This document shows positions 1 to 9,072 of a DNA stretch of 64,000 nucleotides, piece after piece. The notes under the pieces are model-generated. The model saw only the letters and a list, made by a program, of their open reading frames with translations, ran no database searches and was not told the origin of the DNA. This stretch comes from Parvularcula mediterranea (GTDB lineage: Bacteria; Pseudomonadota; Alphaproteobacteria; Caulobacterales; Parvularculaceae): NCBI RefSeq assembly GCF_013085255.1, contig NZ_JABFCX010000003.1, positions 124,001-188,000 of the forward strand. The letters run 5' to 3'. A program made the translations under genes and the position numbers. How positions within the stretch are numbered: position 1 is the first letter of the stretch; every line of letters begins with the position of its first letter.

Positions 1-1
1 C

Positions 2-1471
2 ATCTATTGCGAGATTCATCCGTATACGAAGACTGACGATGCCTTCGTGAAGGACTTCGGTCCGAAGGGAATCATCCTCTCGGGCGGGCCGAATTCCGTG
101 ACGAGCGCCGACAGGCCCAACGTTTCGGGGCTCCTGAACTTCGGCGTTCCCGTCCTCGGCATCTGCTACGGCCAGCAGGTCATGGTGGCGGAGCTTGGCG
201 GCGAGGTCGAAGTCTCTGGCGAGCGCGAGTTCGGCCGCGCAGAGGTTCGTGCCCTTGCTCCGAGCGCGCTCTTCCAGGGCACATGGGCCACCGGCGGCAC
301 CTATCCCGTGTGGATGAGCCACGGCGACCGCGTCATCAGCCTGCCTGAGGGCTTCTCAGCTGTCGGCGTGAGCGAGAACGCTCCGTTCGCGGTCATTGCC
401 GACGAGGTTCGTAATTTCTTCGGCGTCCAGTTCCACCCTGAGGTTGTCCATACCCTCGACGGCGCAAGGCTCCTCTCCAACTTCACCAAGAAGATCTGTG
501 GTCTGACCGGTGACTGGACGATGGCCGCCTTCCGCGACGAGATGATCGCCAAGATCCGCGAGCAGGTCGGCGATGGCCGCGTGATCTGTGGCCTCTCCGG
601 CGGTGTCGACAGCGCAGTGGCCGCCGTCCTGATCCACGAGGCGATCGGCGACCAGCTCACCTGCGTCTTCGTCGATACCGGCCTCATGCGGATGAATGAG
701 GGCAAGGAAGTCGTCGAGCTCTTCCGGAACAGCTACAACATCCCGCTCATCCACGTCGAAGCCGAAGAGATGTTCCTCAGTGAGCTGAACGGCGTCTCCG
801 ACCCTGAGAAGAAGCGCAAGATCATCGGCCGCCTTTTCGTTGAGATCTTCGAGAAGGAAGCGGGCAAGGTCGATAACGCCAAGTTCCTCGCCCAGGGCAC
901 GCTCTACCCCGACGTCATCGAGAGCGTCAGCGCCACCGGCGGCCCGTCTGTCACGATCAAGTCCCACCACAACGTCGGTGGCCTGCCCGAGCGTATGGGC
1001 CTCGACCTCGTCGAGCCGCTGCGAGAGCTCTTCAAGGACGAAGTCCGCGCCCTTGGTCGGGAACTCGGCCTGCCCGACGCCTTCGTCAGTAGGCACCCCT
1101 TCCCAGGGCCAGGCCTTGCCATTCGCATCCCCGGCGAGATCACCAAGGAAGGCGCAGACCTCCTCCGCAAGGCTGACAAGATCTACCTCGATGCCATCCG
1201 CGAAGAGGGCCTCTACAACGAGATCTGGCAGGCCTTCGCCGTGCTCCTTCCCGTCAGGACAGTCGGCGTGATGGGCGATGCCCGCACCTATGACCAGGTG
1301 CTGGGCCTCCGGGCTGTGACCTCCACCGACGGCATGACGGCGGACACCTATCCGTTCACGCATGATTTCCTGAGCCGCGTCTCGACGAAGATCATCAACA
1401 ATTGCGTTGGCATCGGACGGGTGGTCTATGACATCACGTCCAAGCCTCCGGGCACCATCGAGTGGGAGTAA
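2..1471 (+). CDS. guaA: GMP synthase (glutamine-hydrolysing), 5'-truncated by the window edge
   Basis: GMP synthase makes GMP from XMP, ATP and glutamine, the last step of guanine nucleotide synthesis in the cytoplasm. The reading frame is open from base 2, so about 30 N-terminal residues lie outside the window; 489 are visible. The glutamine amidotransferase part shows the nucleophile motif GICYGQQ and the later FHPEV of the Cys-His-Glu triad. It is followed by the ATP-pyrophosphatase P-loop [10 protein letters not shown] and a normal C-terminal dimerisation domain ending in KPPGTIEWE. The first internal start codon (GTG at 47) is not the real start. The gene converges on the acetyltransferase gene after 7 bases. 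Confidence 0.97.
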   Translation: MYCEIHPYTKTDDAFVKDFGPKGIILSGGPNSVTSADRPNVSGLLNFGVPVLGICYGQQVMVAELGGEVEVSGEREFGRAEVRALAPSALFQGTWATGGTYPVWMSHGDRVISLPEGFSAVGVSENAPFAVIADEVRNFFGVQFHPEVVHTLDGARLLSNFTKKICGLTGDWTMAAFRDEMIAKIREQVGDGRVICGLSGGVDSAVAAVLIHEAIGDQLTCVFVDTGLMRMNEGKEVVELFRNSYNIPLIHVEAEEMFLSELNGVSDPEKKRKIIGRLFVEIFEKEAGKVDNAKFLAQGTLYPDVIESVSATGGPSVTIKSHHNVGGLPERMGLDLVEPLRELFKDEVRALGRELGLPDAFVSRHPFPGPGLAIRIPGEITKEGADLLRKADKIYLDAIREEGLYNEIWQAFAVLLPVRTVGVMGDARTYDQVLGLRAVTSTDGMTADTYPFTHDFLSRVSTKIINNCVGIGRVVYDITSKPPGTIEWE

Positions 1472-1478
1472 CCGCCCG

Positions 1479-1946
1479 CTAGTCTGGCGCGATGTCGAAG
1501 TGCAGTACGTCCTCCCGGACGCCCAGCCTCGTATAAAGAGCGATCGCAGGCGGGTCTTCATAATCCGCCTGCACATAGATCACCCAGGCCCCCGCGGCCC
1601 TTGCCACGGGCTTCAGCCCTTCAATCAGAGCGGTCGCCGCGCCTTGTCGCCGGAAAGCGTCGAGCACCGCGAGGTCGTAGATATAGACCTCCGACCGCTC
1701 GAGCTCGAACTTCTGCAGGATGTAAGCGCTCAGCCCACCGATGATCGCACCATCTTTCTCGGCGACCATCATGATTAAACCAGGGTCACGCAGCCTCTCC
1801 GCGATCCATGCCTCGCTGACACCGCCCGGTGGGTAGTTCCCGTCATCCTCAAAGGCGATGCGGTAGACCTCGATCAAAGCGCGATAGGCGCCGATATCCC
1901 CTTCGCCGAGCCGCCTCACGCTGAGGCCATCGCCTTTTGCTGCCAT
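1479..1946 (-). CDS. GNAT acetyltransferase of the AAC(3)-I (aminoglycoside 3-N-acetyltransferase) type
   Basis: This 155-residue single-domain GNAT protein matches, from memory, the AAC(3)-Ia family along nearly its whole length. Shared landmarks are an AYxLxKFExxRSExYIYDLAV-like core, the acetyl-CoA loop RRQGAATALI, VIYVQADY, ALYTRLGVRE and the C-terminal HFDI. Family members acetylate the 3-amino group of gentamicin-type aminoglycosides using acetyl-CoA in the cytoplasm. The ATG at 1946 was chosen because GAGGAG lies 8 bases upstream; the frame stays open further but has no coding look. It is divergent from the transporter gene with 52 bases between starts. No integron, attC or transposon is seen, so it looks like a resident gene. 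The native substrate is unknown. Confidence 0.85.
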   Translation of the reverse strand: MAAKGDGLSVRRLGEGDIGAYRALIEVYRIAFEDDGNYPPGGVSEAWIAERLRDPGLIMMVAEKDGAIIGGLSAYILQKFELERSEVYIYDLAVLDAFRRQGAATALIEGLKPVARAAGAWVIYVQADYEDPPAIALYTRLGVREDVLHFDIAPD

Positions 1947-1998
1947 TGCGGAGGCTCCTCGGTTGACAGGGCCGCTGGGGCAGGGCGACCCTTTTCCG

Positions 1999-3486
1999 AT
2001 GAGTGATAGCACGCCGATCCTGCCCCAGACCACTGGCAAGACAGTGACCCAGCGCGTCGCGCTCTTCGCCGGGCCAGCGCTGTTCACCGTGCTCCTGCTC
2101 ATCGGCGCACCGGAGGGTTTGAGCCGCGAAGGGTGGGTGGTCGTCGCGCTTTTGTCGCTGATGGCCGTGTGGTGGATCACCGAAGCGATCCCCATACCGA
2201 TCACGTCACTCCTGCCGCTCGTCGTTCTGCCGATGTTCGGTGTGCGCACGATACAGGAGGCATCGACCCCCTACGCCGACCGGATCATCATGTTGCTGCT
2301 CGGCGGCTTCATCATCGCGAAGTCCGTCGAGCGCTGGCACCTGCATGAGCGTCTCGCCCTCCTGACCGTGAGGCGGGCAGGGGCGAAGCCAGAGGGCCTG
2401 GTGCTCGGCTTTCTCCTCGCCTCGGCGCTCCTCTCGGGCTGGATCAGCAACACAGCAACGTCGATCATGCTCATGCCCGTCGCGCTTTCGGTCGCCCAGA
2501 GCCTTGGCGCCAAGCCAAAAGCAGGGACCCCGCTCGCCGTCGCGCTCTGCCTCGCCGTCGCCTATGGGGCGTCGATTGGCGGTCTCGCTACGCCAGTCGG
2601 CACCCCGACCAACCTCATCGTCATCGGTGCGCTGGAGCAGGCCGGCGATGACAGGCTCGACTTCGCCCGCTGGATGATCTTCGGCGTACCGACGGTTCTC
2701 GTGCTCCTCCCGCTCGCATGGCTCGTCCTGACCAAGCTCTCAGGCCCCATCGGCAAGCCGGAAGGCAATCCTCAGGAGGTGGTGCGAGAGAGGCTCGCGG
2801 CCCTCGGCGCGTGGTCCACGCCCGAGATCAGGACGATGATCGTTTTCTCGATCATTGCGTTCTTCTGGATCTTCCGTCGCGCGTTCCTTCAGGACCTCAG
2901 CGTCTTCGGCTTTCAGCCCTTCGCCGGGCTCACCGACCATGTGATCGCCATAGCCGGTGCCATCGCCATGTTTCTTGTACCCGCAGGTTGCCCGAACGAC
3001 CGGGGCGCCATGCTGCTCGATTGGCCCACTGCAAAGAACATCCCGTGGGATGTCGTCCTCCTCTTCGGCGGAGGTTTGAGCGTAGCCTCGGCCATGACGG
3101 CCACCGGGCTTGGCGGCTACATCGCTGGCGGCATGGGTGGCTTGATGAGCTTGCCCCAGCTCCTCGTGATCGGCGTCTTCGCTATCGCGGTGATCTTCTG
3201 GACCGAGGTCACGTCCAACGTCGCAACCGCTGCCGCGCTGATGCCCGTGGTCATCGCCATCGCGGCTGGGGCAGGGATCGACCCGGCAGGCCTCGCCATC
3301 CCGGTCGCGCTAGCCGCCTCGTGCGCCTTCATGTTCCCGATGGCGACCGCACCCAACGCCATCGCCTTCGCCAGCGGAGAGGTCTCCATAGCCCGCATGG
3401 CAAAGGTCGGTGTACGGCTTAATCTGCTGGCAGCCGTCGCCATCACGCTGATCGCAACCTTCCTGACCCCGCTGGTCCTAAGCTAG
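1999..3486 (+). CDS. DASS/SLC13-family sodium:anion (dicarboxylate) symporter
   Basis: A 495-residue inner-membrane protein with about eleven hydrophobic segments. Two repeated substrate/sodium-site motifs are visible: SNTATSIMLMP near residue 155 and TSNVATAAALMP near residue 405, typical of DASS carriers that take up succinate, malate, fumarate or sulfate with sodium. The early WWITEAIPIP stretch is also characteristic. The substrate cannot be set from sequence. ATG at 1999 is preferred to the TTG at 1963, which would add 12 residues lacking hydrophobic character and overlap the promoter region shared with the divergent acetyltransferase. Its end overlaps the convergent DUF3616 gene by 9 bases. 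Confidence 0.88.
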   Translation: MSDSTPILPQTTGKTVTQRVALFAGPALFTVLLLIGAPEGLSREGWVVVALLSLMAVWWITEAIPIPITSLLPLVVLPMFGVRTIQEASTPYADRIIMLLLGGFIIAKSVERWHLHERLALLTVRRAGAKPEGLVLGFLLASALLSGWISNTATSIMLMPVALSVAQSLGAKPKAGTPLAVALCLAVAYGASIGGLATPVGTPTNLIVIGALEQAGDDRLDFARWMIFGVPTVLVLLPLAWLVLTKLSGPIGKPEGNPQEVVRERLAALGAWSTPEIRTMIVFSIIAFFWIFRRAFLQDLSVFGFQPFAGLTDHVIAIAGAIAMFLVPAGCPNDRGAMLLDWPTAKNIPWDVVLLFGGGLSVASAMTATGLGGYIAGGMGGLMSLPQLLVIGVFAIAVIFWTEVTSNVATAAALMPVVIAIAAGAGIDPAGLAIPVALAASCAFMFPMATAPNAIAFASGEVSIARMAKVGVRLNLLAAVAITLIATFLTPLVLS

Positions 3487-4566
3487 CGGCAGGTCATAGA
3501 GGTCGATTTTCAGGGACTGGTCCTCGTCCGCCACCCGGTCCGGCCGAGGCGCGTCATGTGCCACGACCAGTTGCCGCTTGCCGTCGCGCTCTAGGAACCC
3601 AATCCCCTCGGCATGATCTTTCCCGCGCAGGGTAGGCAGCCGTAGCACGGGCGTGATGTCCTGCTTGGTGACGACGTCCTGCTTTCGCGGCCAGTCGTTC
3701 ACGGCGTAGACGGATTGCAGAGCCTCGAGATCTGTCGTCGCTCCAGAGAGGATGAGAAGCCGCTCATCCTTCTCGTCATAGAGGAGGTCGCGGATGCCCT
3801 GGCCATGAAGGTCCAGCGCGATCAGGCGATAGCGCGGACCGCCGCCCTGCCGCCGCGGCTTCAGCATGTCCTTCTTCGTGACCTTCACGTCGAGTGCGAC
3901 GATGATGGCATGGCCGCCCAGGACAGGTCCGCGCAGGCCCAGCCAGACACTCGACCCCTGCGCAGCCAGCCCCTCAATATCGAAACCATTCTCCTTGCAG
4001 GGAATGTCCATATACGGACCAAGCAGCGGATCGTCCTTCAGCAGCTTTCGCAGATAGCCGCGATCTCCCTTGAACTTGAGATGCCTGCCACGCAGTTCCT
4101 GCTTCCCGAGGCGCTGGAGCCGGCCGACAGGCTCGACATTCTCGCCATCATCCAGCAGTGGGAGGTAGCCGAGGAAGGCACGGTTGGGGTCCCACGCGAC
4201 ATCCTGAAGCTTCGAGAAATCACCATCATCCGGCGTGTTGCGCTTGAGGCTGTGTGAGCCCGCAATCCAGAGCTTTCCGCCAGTCTCGGAGAGGCCTTCG
4301 ATATCCATCTCTCCGTCCTCGCCATCGGGAAGGTCGAAGACGTCGCCCAGCTTGAAGCTTTGGTGATCCGTGAACGTCCCTGTTTCTGCGTCAAGGGTCA
4401 GGCGTTCAATGCTCGCCGTCTCGTCACAAGCGGCGAAAAGGTTGTTCCCGACAATGGCGATTGCAGAGATATCGCGGTGGATAGGGTCACCTACGTGTCC
4501 CAAATCTTCCTGAGCTTTGAATTTCAGCGTCAGTGTCTCGTCGGGCTGCCGCTCGTCGTGCGCCAT
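3478..4566 (-). CDS. DUF3616-family protein, predicted beta-propeller-like
   Basis: The 362-residue protein matches the DUF3616 pattern: an early DISAI...NNLFAACDE segment, the acidic MDIEGLSETGGKLWIAGSHSLKRN block, FDIEGLAAQGSSVWLGLRGPV, and a late KDHAEGIGFLE. The recurring D-x-E-G-[LI] motif suggests a repeated beta-sheet (propeller) fold, perhaps with bound metal. No signal peptide is seen, so it is probably cytoplasmic. The function is unknown for the family. The 131 bases upstream separate it from the divergent DUF1499 gene; the 3' end overlaps the transporter stop by 9 bases, leaving no room for a separate terminator. Confidence 0.8.
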   Translation of the reverse strand: MAHDERQPDETLTLKFKAQEDLGHVGDPIHRDISAIAIVGNNLFAACDETASIERLTLDAETGTFTDHQSFKLGDVFDLPDGEDGEMDIEGLSETGGKLWIAGSHSLKRNTPDDGDFSKLQDVAWDPNRAFLGYLPLLDDGENVEPVGRLQRLGKQELRGRHLKFKGDRGYLRKLLKDDPLLGPYMDIPCKENGFDIEGLAAQGSSVWLGLRGPVLGGHAIIVALDVKVTKKDMLKPRRQGGGPRYRLIALDLHGQGIRDLLYDEKDERLLILSGATTDLEALQSVYAVNDWPRKQDVVTKQDITPVLRLPTLRGKDHAEGIGFLERDGKRQLVVAHDAPRPDRVADEDQSLKIDLYDLPLA

Positions 4567-4697
4567 CGGTCACCTCCATCGCTCTTGGGACTTAGCGCTG
4601 GCGTCCCGTGCGGCGAAAAGGCCGGGGTCTCCGGTCTCCTCGTCAGCGCTGTGGAGACATGCTATCGAGCCCCGAAAGTTCCCCGGGGAGGGTCCCA

Positions 4698-5492
4698 ATG
4701 TCCACGTTTCTTCGCAAAGCGCCGCTCGCGGCGACCGTGATCGCGCTTTTGATCGTGATTGGCTTCCTGAGCCTGATCTATGGCTACCGCCTTGGGTTTT
4801 GGGGCCTCGGCGCGGTCTTTGGCGGGTTCAGCGGCTATCTCTGGCTTCCCGCGATTGGGGCCATCCTCGGCGTCGGCTCGGCCCTCGCTTTGTTCGTCCA
4901 GCGCAACGCGTTCGCCGGCATCGCGGCCCTCGCGGTCGGCGCGGCTGCGGCAGCCATCACCTACCTGCCGATCTACATGCGCGGTGAGGCATCGAAGGTG
5001 CCGCCGATCCACGACATCACCACGGACGTCAGCGATCCGCCCGCCTTTGTGGCCATCCTCGAAGAGCGCAAAGATGCCCCGAACCCGCCTGAGTATGACG
5101 ACGGCCAAACCGAGCAGCAGCTCGAAGCCTATCCCGACATCAAACCGCTCGTCATGCCCAAGCCGCTCCCTGAAGCCTGGGACATCGCGATGGATGCCGT
5201 TCGCGCCGAAGGCCTCAAGATCAAGGCGGCTGTCCCGTCAGAAGGCCGGATCGAAGCCACCGAGACCGTGCCGCTCTTCGGCTTCAAGGACGACGTCGTC
5301 ATCCGCCTGCGCGATGCCCATGGCCGCGCCACGGTGGTCGACATCCGTTCCAAGTCTCGCGTCGGCCAATCAGACCTCGGCTACAATGCGCGGCGGATCC
5401 GCAGCCTTCTCAATTTCATGCGCGACAAGGGCGGCGAGATCGAAGCGCCTACGCTAAAACTCGACGCCGAACCGGAACAGCAGGACATCTAA
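4698..5492 (+). CDS. DUF1499-family membrane protein
   Basis: A 264-residue protein with three hydrophobic segments in the first ~95 residues, then a soluble C-terminal domain of the DUF1499 type (motifs EATETVPLFGFKDDVVIR and VDIRSKSRVGQSDLGYNA). DUF1499 proteins are widespread in Proteobacteria and algae with no established biochemical role. The ATG at 4698 follows GGGGAGGG and begins a positively charged hydrophobic N-terminus (MSTFLRKAPLAA). The longer frame starting at 4608 lacks a ribosome site and reads as unlikely protein. Confidence 0.85.
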   Translation: MSTFLRKAPLAATVIALLIVIGFLSLIYGYRLGFWGLGAVFGGFSGYLWLPAIGAILGVGSALALFVQRNAFAGIAALAVGAAAAAITYLPIYMRGEASKVPPIHDITTDVSDPPAFVAILEERKDAPNPPEYDDGQTEQQLEAYPDIKPLVMPKPLPEAWDIAMDAVRAEGLKIKAAVPSEGRIEATETVPLFGFKDDVVIRLRDAHGRATVVDIRSKSRVGQSDLGYNARRIRSLLNFMRDKGGEIEAPTLKLDAEPEQQDI

Positions 5493-5527
5493 GTTCTCAG
5501 ATTGAGAGCGATCAGGCCGCTGGGACG

Positions 5528-5692
5528 CTAGTCGTCCTGGCGTCGTTCCTGCTCGGCACGCGCCGCGCGTTCTTCGGCGTCTTTCTCTTCGCGCAGTGTA
5601 CGGAAGATCTGGTCAGCGCGCATGGAGCGGCGATACTCGGTCGAGGCGAGCTGCTCCAGTAGTTCACGCGTTTTGGACCTAGAATCTGTCAT
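5528..5692 (-). CDS. Small charged hypothetical protein (54 aa)
   Basis: This frame encodes 54 residues beginning MTDSRSKTRELLEQLAS and ending AEQERRQDD. It is rich in Arg, Glu and Ala with heptad-like spacing, so probably a single long helix. Third codon positions are strongly G/C, as in neighbouring genes, and AGCAGGG sits just upstream of the ATG. It lies downstream of phaC on the same strand, 166 bases away. No family was recognised. A helical adaptor or PHA-linked small protein is only a guess from position. Confidence 0.55.
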   Translation of the reverse strand: MTDSRSKTRELLEQLASTEYRRSMRADQIFRTLREEKDAEERAARAEQERRQDD

Positions 5693-5725
5693 CCCTGCTA
5701 TCCCGAGCGAATTTCTTTACCGCCC

Positions 5726-5757
5726 GTTAAGACGAGGTCTGCGCCTCAAGACTTAAC
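5726..5757. repeat. Imperfect inverted repeat between phaC and the small downstream gene
   Basis: The outer arms GTTAAG and CTTAAC enclose GAGG/CCTC with unequal spacers (2 and 4 bases) and a 6-base loop. It lies in the 166-base gap after phaC. It could act as a 3' mRNA hairpin or a protein-binding site. There is no T-run, so it is not called a terminator. Confidence 0.35.
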
Positions 5758-5858
5758 AGAAGGTGAACCGCGTCGCGGTCTCGATCAAGCTAGAATCCGG
5801 GTGTTGCCGATAGGACAAAGACCGCCCACGGATTTATCGAAAACACGACCGTGCGCGC

Positions 5859-8060
5859 TTACTCTGCGCGCACCTTGACGTAGCTTCCCGGCGCATCCTC
5901 GATCACTGACAGCTCGCCGTCACCGGGCACACGGGCAGGGACCTTGCCGCCTGAGCGCTCGGTCAGCCATTCGATCCAGTGGGGCCACCAGCTGTGCTCA
6001 TGGAACTCAGCGCCAGCGACCCATTCCTCCATGGAGGCCGGCAGGTCGTCATTGGTGCGGAAGTGGTACTTCTTCTTGTCAGGATGGTTGATCACCCCGG
6101 CAATGTGCCCAGAGCCCGCGAGCATGTAGGTCACGTCTGGCCCGCCGAAGAGCTGAGCCGAGCGGAAGACCGAGCCCGGAGGCGCGATGTGATCCTTCTC
6201 GCCAGCCTGCATGAAGACCGGCGTCTCAACCTTCGAGAGGTCAATCGTCACGCCGTCGATCTCCAGCTCGCCGAGCGCCAGCTTGTTGTGCTGGTAGAAC
6301 TCGCGAAGGTAGAAGAGGTGGCAGGCCTTGGTCATCCGTGTACTGTCGGCATTCCAGTGAAGGAGGTCGAACTTCTTCGCCTCCTTGCCCATGTAGTAAT
6401 TGTCGACGAACGCTGACCAGATAAGGTCGTTCGGGCGCAGCATGTTGAAAGTGCGCGCCATAGCCGAGCCTTCCAGCACGCCGCCTGACGCGTCGATCTG
6501 CTTCTCCATGTTCTTCAGCTGCTTATCGTCCACGAAGAGGAGGAGGTCGCCCGCTTCGACGAAGTCCGTCTGCGCCGTAAAGAACGTCGCGGTGTTGATC
6601 CGCTCATCGCCTTGCTGCGCCATGTAGCCCAGCGTGGTGGCCAGCAGCGTGCCGCCGATGCAGTAGCCGATCGTATCGAACTTCTCCGCGCCCGTAGCCC
6701 GGGTCGCGGCTTCCAGCGCCTCGTAGACGCCCTGGCGCATATAGTCGGGGAAGCTCTTGTCCTTGAGCTCCGTGCCCGGATTGACCCAGCTCACGACGAA
6801 GACCGTACGGCCTTGCTCGACCAGCCAGCGGATGAAGCTGTTCTGCGCCTGCAAGTCGAGGATGTAGAACTTGTTGATCCACGGCGGGAAGATCACCATC
6901 GGGTTCTCAGCCACATGCTCCGTTGCCGGAGAATACTGGATGAGCTGCATCATCTCGTTCTGGTAGACGACCTTGCCCGGCGTCGTGGCGAGGTTCTCGC
7001 CCACCTTGAAGAAGTCGAGGTCAGCCTGCCTGATCGCAAGCTCGCCGTGGCCCCGTTCGAGGTCGGCCATGAAGTTCTCAAGGCCCTTGATAAAGTTCGC
7101 CCCTTGCGTCGCCATTGTCTCGTCAACGACGTCAGGGTTGAGGGCAGGGACGTTCGTCGGCGACATGGCCGAGAGGAACTGGTCCGCATGGAATTGCGCC
7201 CGGCGCTTGGTCGCCTCGTCGATGCCGTCAGCCGCGAGGATCGCGTCGTCCACCCACTTCGACAGGATGAGATAGCTCTGCTTGACGAAATCGAGGGCAG
7301 GGTTCTCCGTCCACGCATCATGCTTGAACCGGCGGTCAGAGGCCGACGGTTCAATCACGGGCGTGGTCTCGCTGCCGGTGAACTTGTCCGCCATTGTCGC
7401 GAACAGCTTCGTGTAATTGTCCCACAGGCTCATCTGCAGGCCCATCACCTTCATCGGATCCTGGGACAGAGCGGTCATGACGTCGGTGGTCGCGTCGGCA
7501 ACGTTCAGCGGATCAGGGGTCGGCTCTGCGCCGCGACGGCCCCGCTGGACCTGCCGCTCGGTCGCGTCGCGCATGACGTCCTGCGCCTTGACGTTGATGT
7601 CGGCCATGGTCCGGGCAAACCGGGCCATGTCGGAATAGTCAGGGATCTTGGCATCGCCCGTGAACGGATTGTTCGGGAACTGAGTTTTGGCCTTGGCGGC
7701 CGTCACGTCCTTCAGCGGCGCTTCTTTCTTAGGAGCGGCCGATGCTGCTGGCGCTTTGGAAGCGGCCTTCTTCGCAGCTGCCTTCTTCACCGAGGCTTTC
7801 TTCGCAGGCGCCTTCTTCGCGGCCGTTTTCTTTGCAGCAGCCTTCTTGGCGGGTGCCTTCTTCGCAGCGGTTTTCTTCACCGGCGCTTTCTTGGCCGCTG
7901 TCTTCTTCGCAGGAGCCTTCTTCGCAGGAGCCTTGGCGGTCGGCGCGTCAGCGATCGCGCTGTCGTCCACGTCCGCGGCGGCCTTGATCGTGCGCGGCTT
8001 GGAAGGCGCGCGGGATGTCTTGGAGGCCCGGGTGCTCGTCTTGCGCTCGGTCTTGGACAT
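5859..8060 (-). CDS. phaC: Class I poly(3-hydroxyalkanoate) synthase with a histone-H1-like Lys/Ala-rich N-terminal tail
   Basis: PhaC polymerises (R)-3-hydroxyacyl-CoA into PHA/PHB on the surface of carbon-storage granules. The catalytic alpha/beta-hydrolase part has the lipase-like box GYCIGGT with nucleophile Cys467, plus Asp623 (KDHIAPP) and His652 (SGHIAG). The first ~125 residues are unusual: basic Ser/Thr-rich to residue 30, then eleven consecutive pentapeptides of the type [A/V]-K-K-[A/T]-[A/P/S] at 46-100. The protein is 733 residues, against roughly 560-600 for typical class I enzymes, and the active Cys sits about 148 residues later than Cys319 of the Cupriavidus enzyme. The ATG at 8060 follows AGAGG; a start at 8108 would add 16 residues. 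No phaR or phasin gene is nearby, apart from the small gene downstream. Confidence 0.96.
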   Translation of the reverse strand: MSKTERKTSTRASKTSRAPSKPRTIKAAADVDDSAIADAPTAKAPAKKAPAKKTAAKKAPVKKTAAKKAPAKKAAAKKTAAKKAPAKKASVKKAAAKKAASKAPAASAAPKKEAPLKDVTAAKAKTQFPNNPFTGDAKIPDYSDMARFARTMADINVKAQDVMRDATERQVQRGRRGAEPTPDPLNVADATTDVMTALSQDPMKVMGLQMSLWDNYTKLFATMADKFTGSETTPVIEPSASDRRFKHDAWTENPALDFVKQSYLILSKWVDDAILAADGIDEATKRRAQFHADQFLSAMSPTNVPALNPDVVDETMATQGANFIKGLENFMADLERGHGELAIRQADLDFFKVGENLATTPGKVVYQNEMMQLIQYSPATEHVAENPMVIFPPWINKFYILDLQAQNSFIRWLVEQGRTVFVVSWVNPGTELKDKSFPDYMRQGVYEALEAATRATGAEKFDTIGYCIGGTLLATTLGYMAQQGDERINTATFFTAQTDFVEAGDLLLFVDDKQLKNMEKQIDASGGVLEGSAMARTFNMLRPNDLIWSAFVDNYYMGKEAKKFDLLHWNADSTRMTKACHLFYLREFYQHNKLALGELEIDGVTIDLSKVETPVFMQAGEKDHIAPPGSVFRSAQLFGGPDVTYMLAGSGHIAGVINHPDKKKYHFRTNDDLPASMEEWVAGAEFHEHSWWPHWIEWLTERSGGKVPARVPGDGELSVIEDAPGSYVKVRAE
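7761..7925 (-). repeat. Eleven tandem 15-bp coding repeats in phaC encoding Lys-Lys pentads
   Basis: The repeats encode residues 46-100 of PhaC, each unit reading x-K-K-x-x. Bases drift between units at third positions and at Ala/Thr/Pro/Val codons, while the Lys pair is kept in every unit. This looks like an old expansion under selection for the protein, not a recent slippage product. The tract is a likely length-variable site between strains. Confidence 0.9.
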
Positions 8061-8144
8061 CGTGAACCTCTCGTTAACGTCTTGGTCGCTTTCGCCAATC
8101 ATGTTCAAAAGCGTGAAGCCTGCAAATGCAACCGGTAGGGACAG

Positions 8145-8537
8145 ATGACCCGCGCGCCTTTCATTGTCGTTTCAGCCCTGGCACTCGCGGCCTGCGCCTC
8201 GAGCCAGCCGGTGAGCGAAGGGCAGGCGCAGATCGACGCCCGGGCGGCCGAGCTTCAAAAGTATGAGAAGTTCCCGGTCCTTGGCCCGCTCCCGTCGAGG
8301 AAAGACGTCATGGGGGACGGCATCCCGGAGAGCGCGGGTTCCGAGCTTCGCAGCGCAGCAAGCGAGCTTGTTTCGCTCCGAAACGCCGCGGGCGAGCGTC
8401 GCGGCGAACTGACGACCGATGAGACGGTCGCCGAGCTCCGCTCCATGGTCGCCATGCTCCGGGAAGGCCGCCAGCCCGCACCCCCTGAAGTCGACGTCGA
8501 GGCCCTGGCGTTCCCGACACCGCCGCCGCTGGACTAG
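8145..8537 (+). CDS. Small predicted lipoprotein
   Basis: 130 residues with a short hydrophobic signal and lipobox ALAAC (Cys17), so probably exported and lipid-anchored. The mature part is charged and helical in the middle ([21 protein letters not shown]) and Pro-rich at the end (FPTPPPLD). No known family was recognised. The ATG at 8145 is preceded by TAGGGACAG. It is divergent from phaC with 84 bases between starts. Confidence 0.72.
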   Translation: MTRAPFIVVSALALAACASSQPVSEGQAQIDARAAELQKYEKFPVLGPLPSRKDVMGDGIPESAGSELRSAASELVSLRNAAGERRGELTTDETVAELRSMVAMLREGRQPAPPEVDVEALAFPTPPPLD

Positions 8538-8576
8538 GTGCTTGGCGGGTCATCCCAAGGTGGTTAGCCTCGCCAG

Positions 8577-9035
8577 ATGATTTCGGTATTCGCTGCGATT
8601 TTCTCGCTTGCCGCTTCTGGTGAGGTTGCGACCGCTCCGCGCTTGGTCGGCGATTGGACTTGCACCGCTAAGGGCACCAGCGAAAGCTTTGTCTGGCGCG
8701 TTTCCGATGACGGCCCCGACGGGTTTCTTGTTGGGGAGGTTCAAGACGGCGATCGGCGCATGGCACTTGAGCTCTGGGCCTACGACGAGGATGGCCTGCT
8801 CGGCACGCGCCGACAGTTCGCGGACGGAGGAACGTCTCTCGCGATGGTCGTCACCGAACGAGATGGCGCTATTCTGCGCTCGCAAGGCGCGGCCGCTTTG
8901 GCGGATGGTAACACGGTCTCGCTCCGGCATACGCTGACCTGGCTCGGTGACGGCGAGCTGACCGCTCTCTGGGAGGTCGCCGACGGCGATGGCTTCAGGA
9001 CCCATGCGGACGAAATATGCCGTCGAGGAAGCTAG
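8577..9035 (+). CDS. Hypothetical exported protein (152 aa)
   Basis: A short hydrophobic N-terminus (MISVFAAIFSLAASGEVATA) resembles a signal peptide. The mature region LVGDWTCTAKG...DGFLVGEVQDG...LELWAYDEDGLLGTRRQF resembles lipocalin-like or DUF1579-type beta-barrels that begin with a GxW motif. Two cysteines near the ends of the mature part could pair. It lies 39 bases after the lipoprotein gene on the same strand and may be co-transcribed. The assignment rests on pattern only. Confidence 0.65.
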   Translation: MISVFAAIFSLAASGEVATAPRLVGDWTCTAKGTSESFVWRVSDDGPDGFLVGEVQDGDRRMALELWAYDEDGLLGTRRQFADGGTSLAMVVTERDGAILRSQGAAALADGNTVSLRHTLTWLGDGELTALWEVADGDGFRTHADEICRRGS

Positions 9036-9072
9036 CGTTTTTCCGAAGGCCAGACTGTCGGAATGACTTCGC

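Noticed and set aside
356-1576. 406-residue open frame opposite guaA
   Set aside because: It lies entirely antisense to a well-conserved gene, and its translation has no family features; GC-rich codons produce such frames by chance.
1479-1946. Integron-borne resistance cassette
   Set aside because: No attC-like palindrome, integrase or mobile element within several kilobases, and composition matches the surroundings.
7761-7925. Short tandem repeats that could suggest an array or minisatellite
   Set aside because: No spacers and a 15-base period that keeps frame; explained by the Lys/Ala pentads of PhaC and not a CRISPR array.
6612-8138. 508-residue open frame opposite phaC
   Set aside because: Antisense to phaC including the Lys/Ala tract, which reads as Leu/Arg-rich low complexity. 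No ribosome site or domain.
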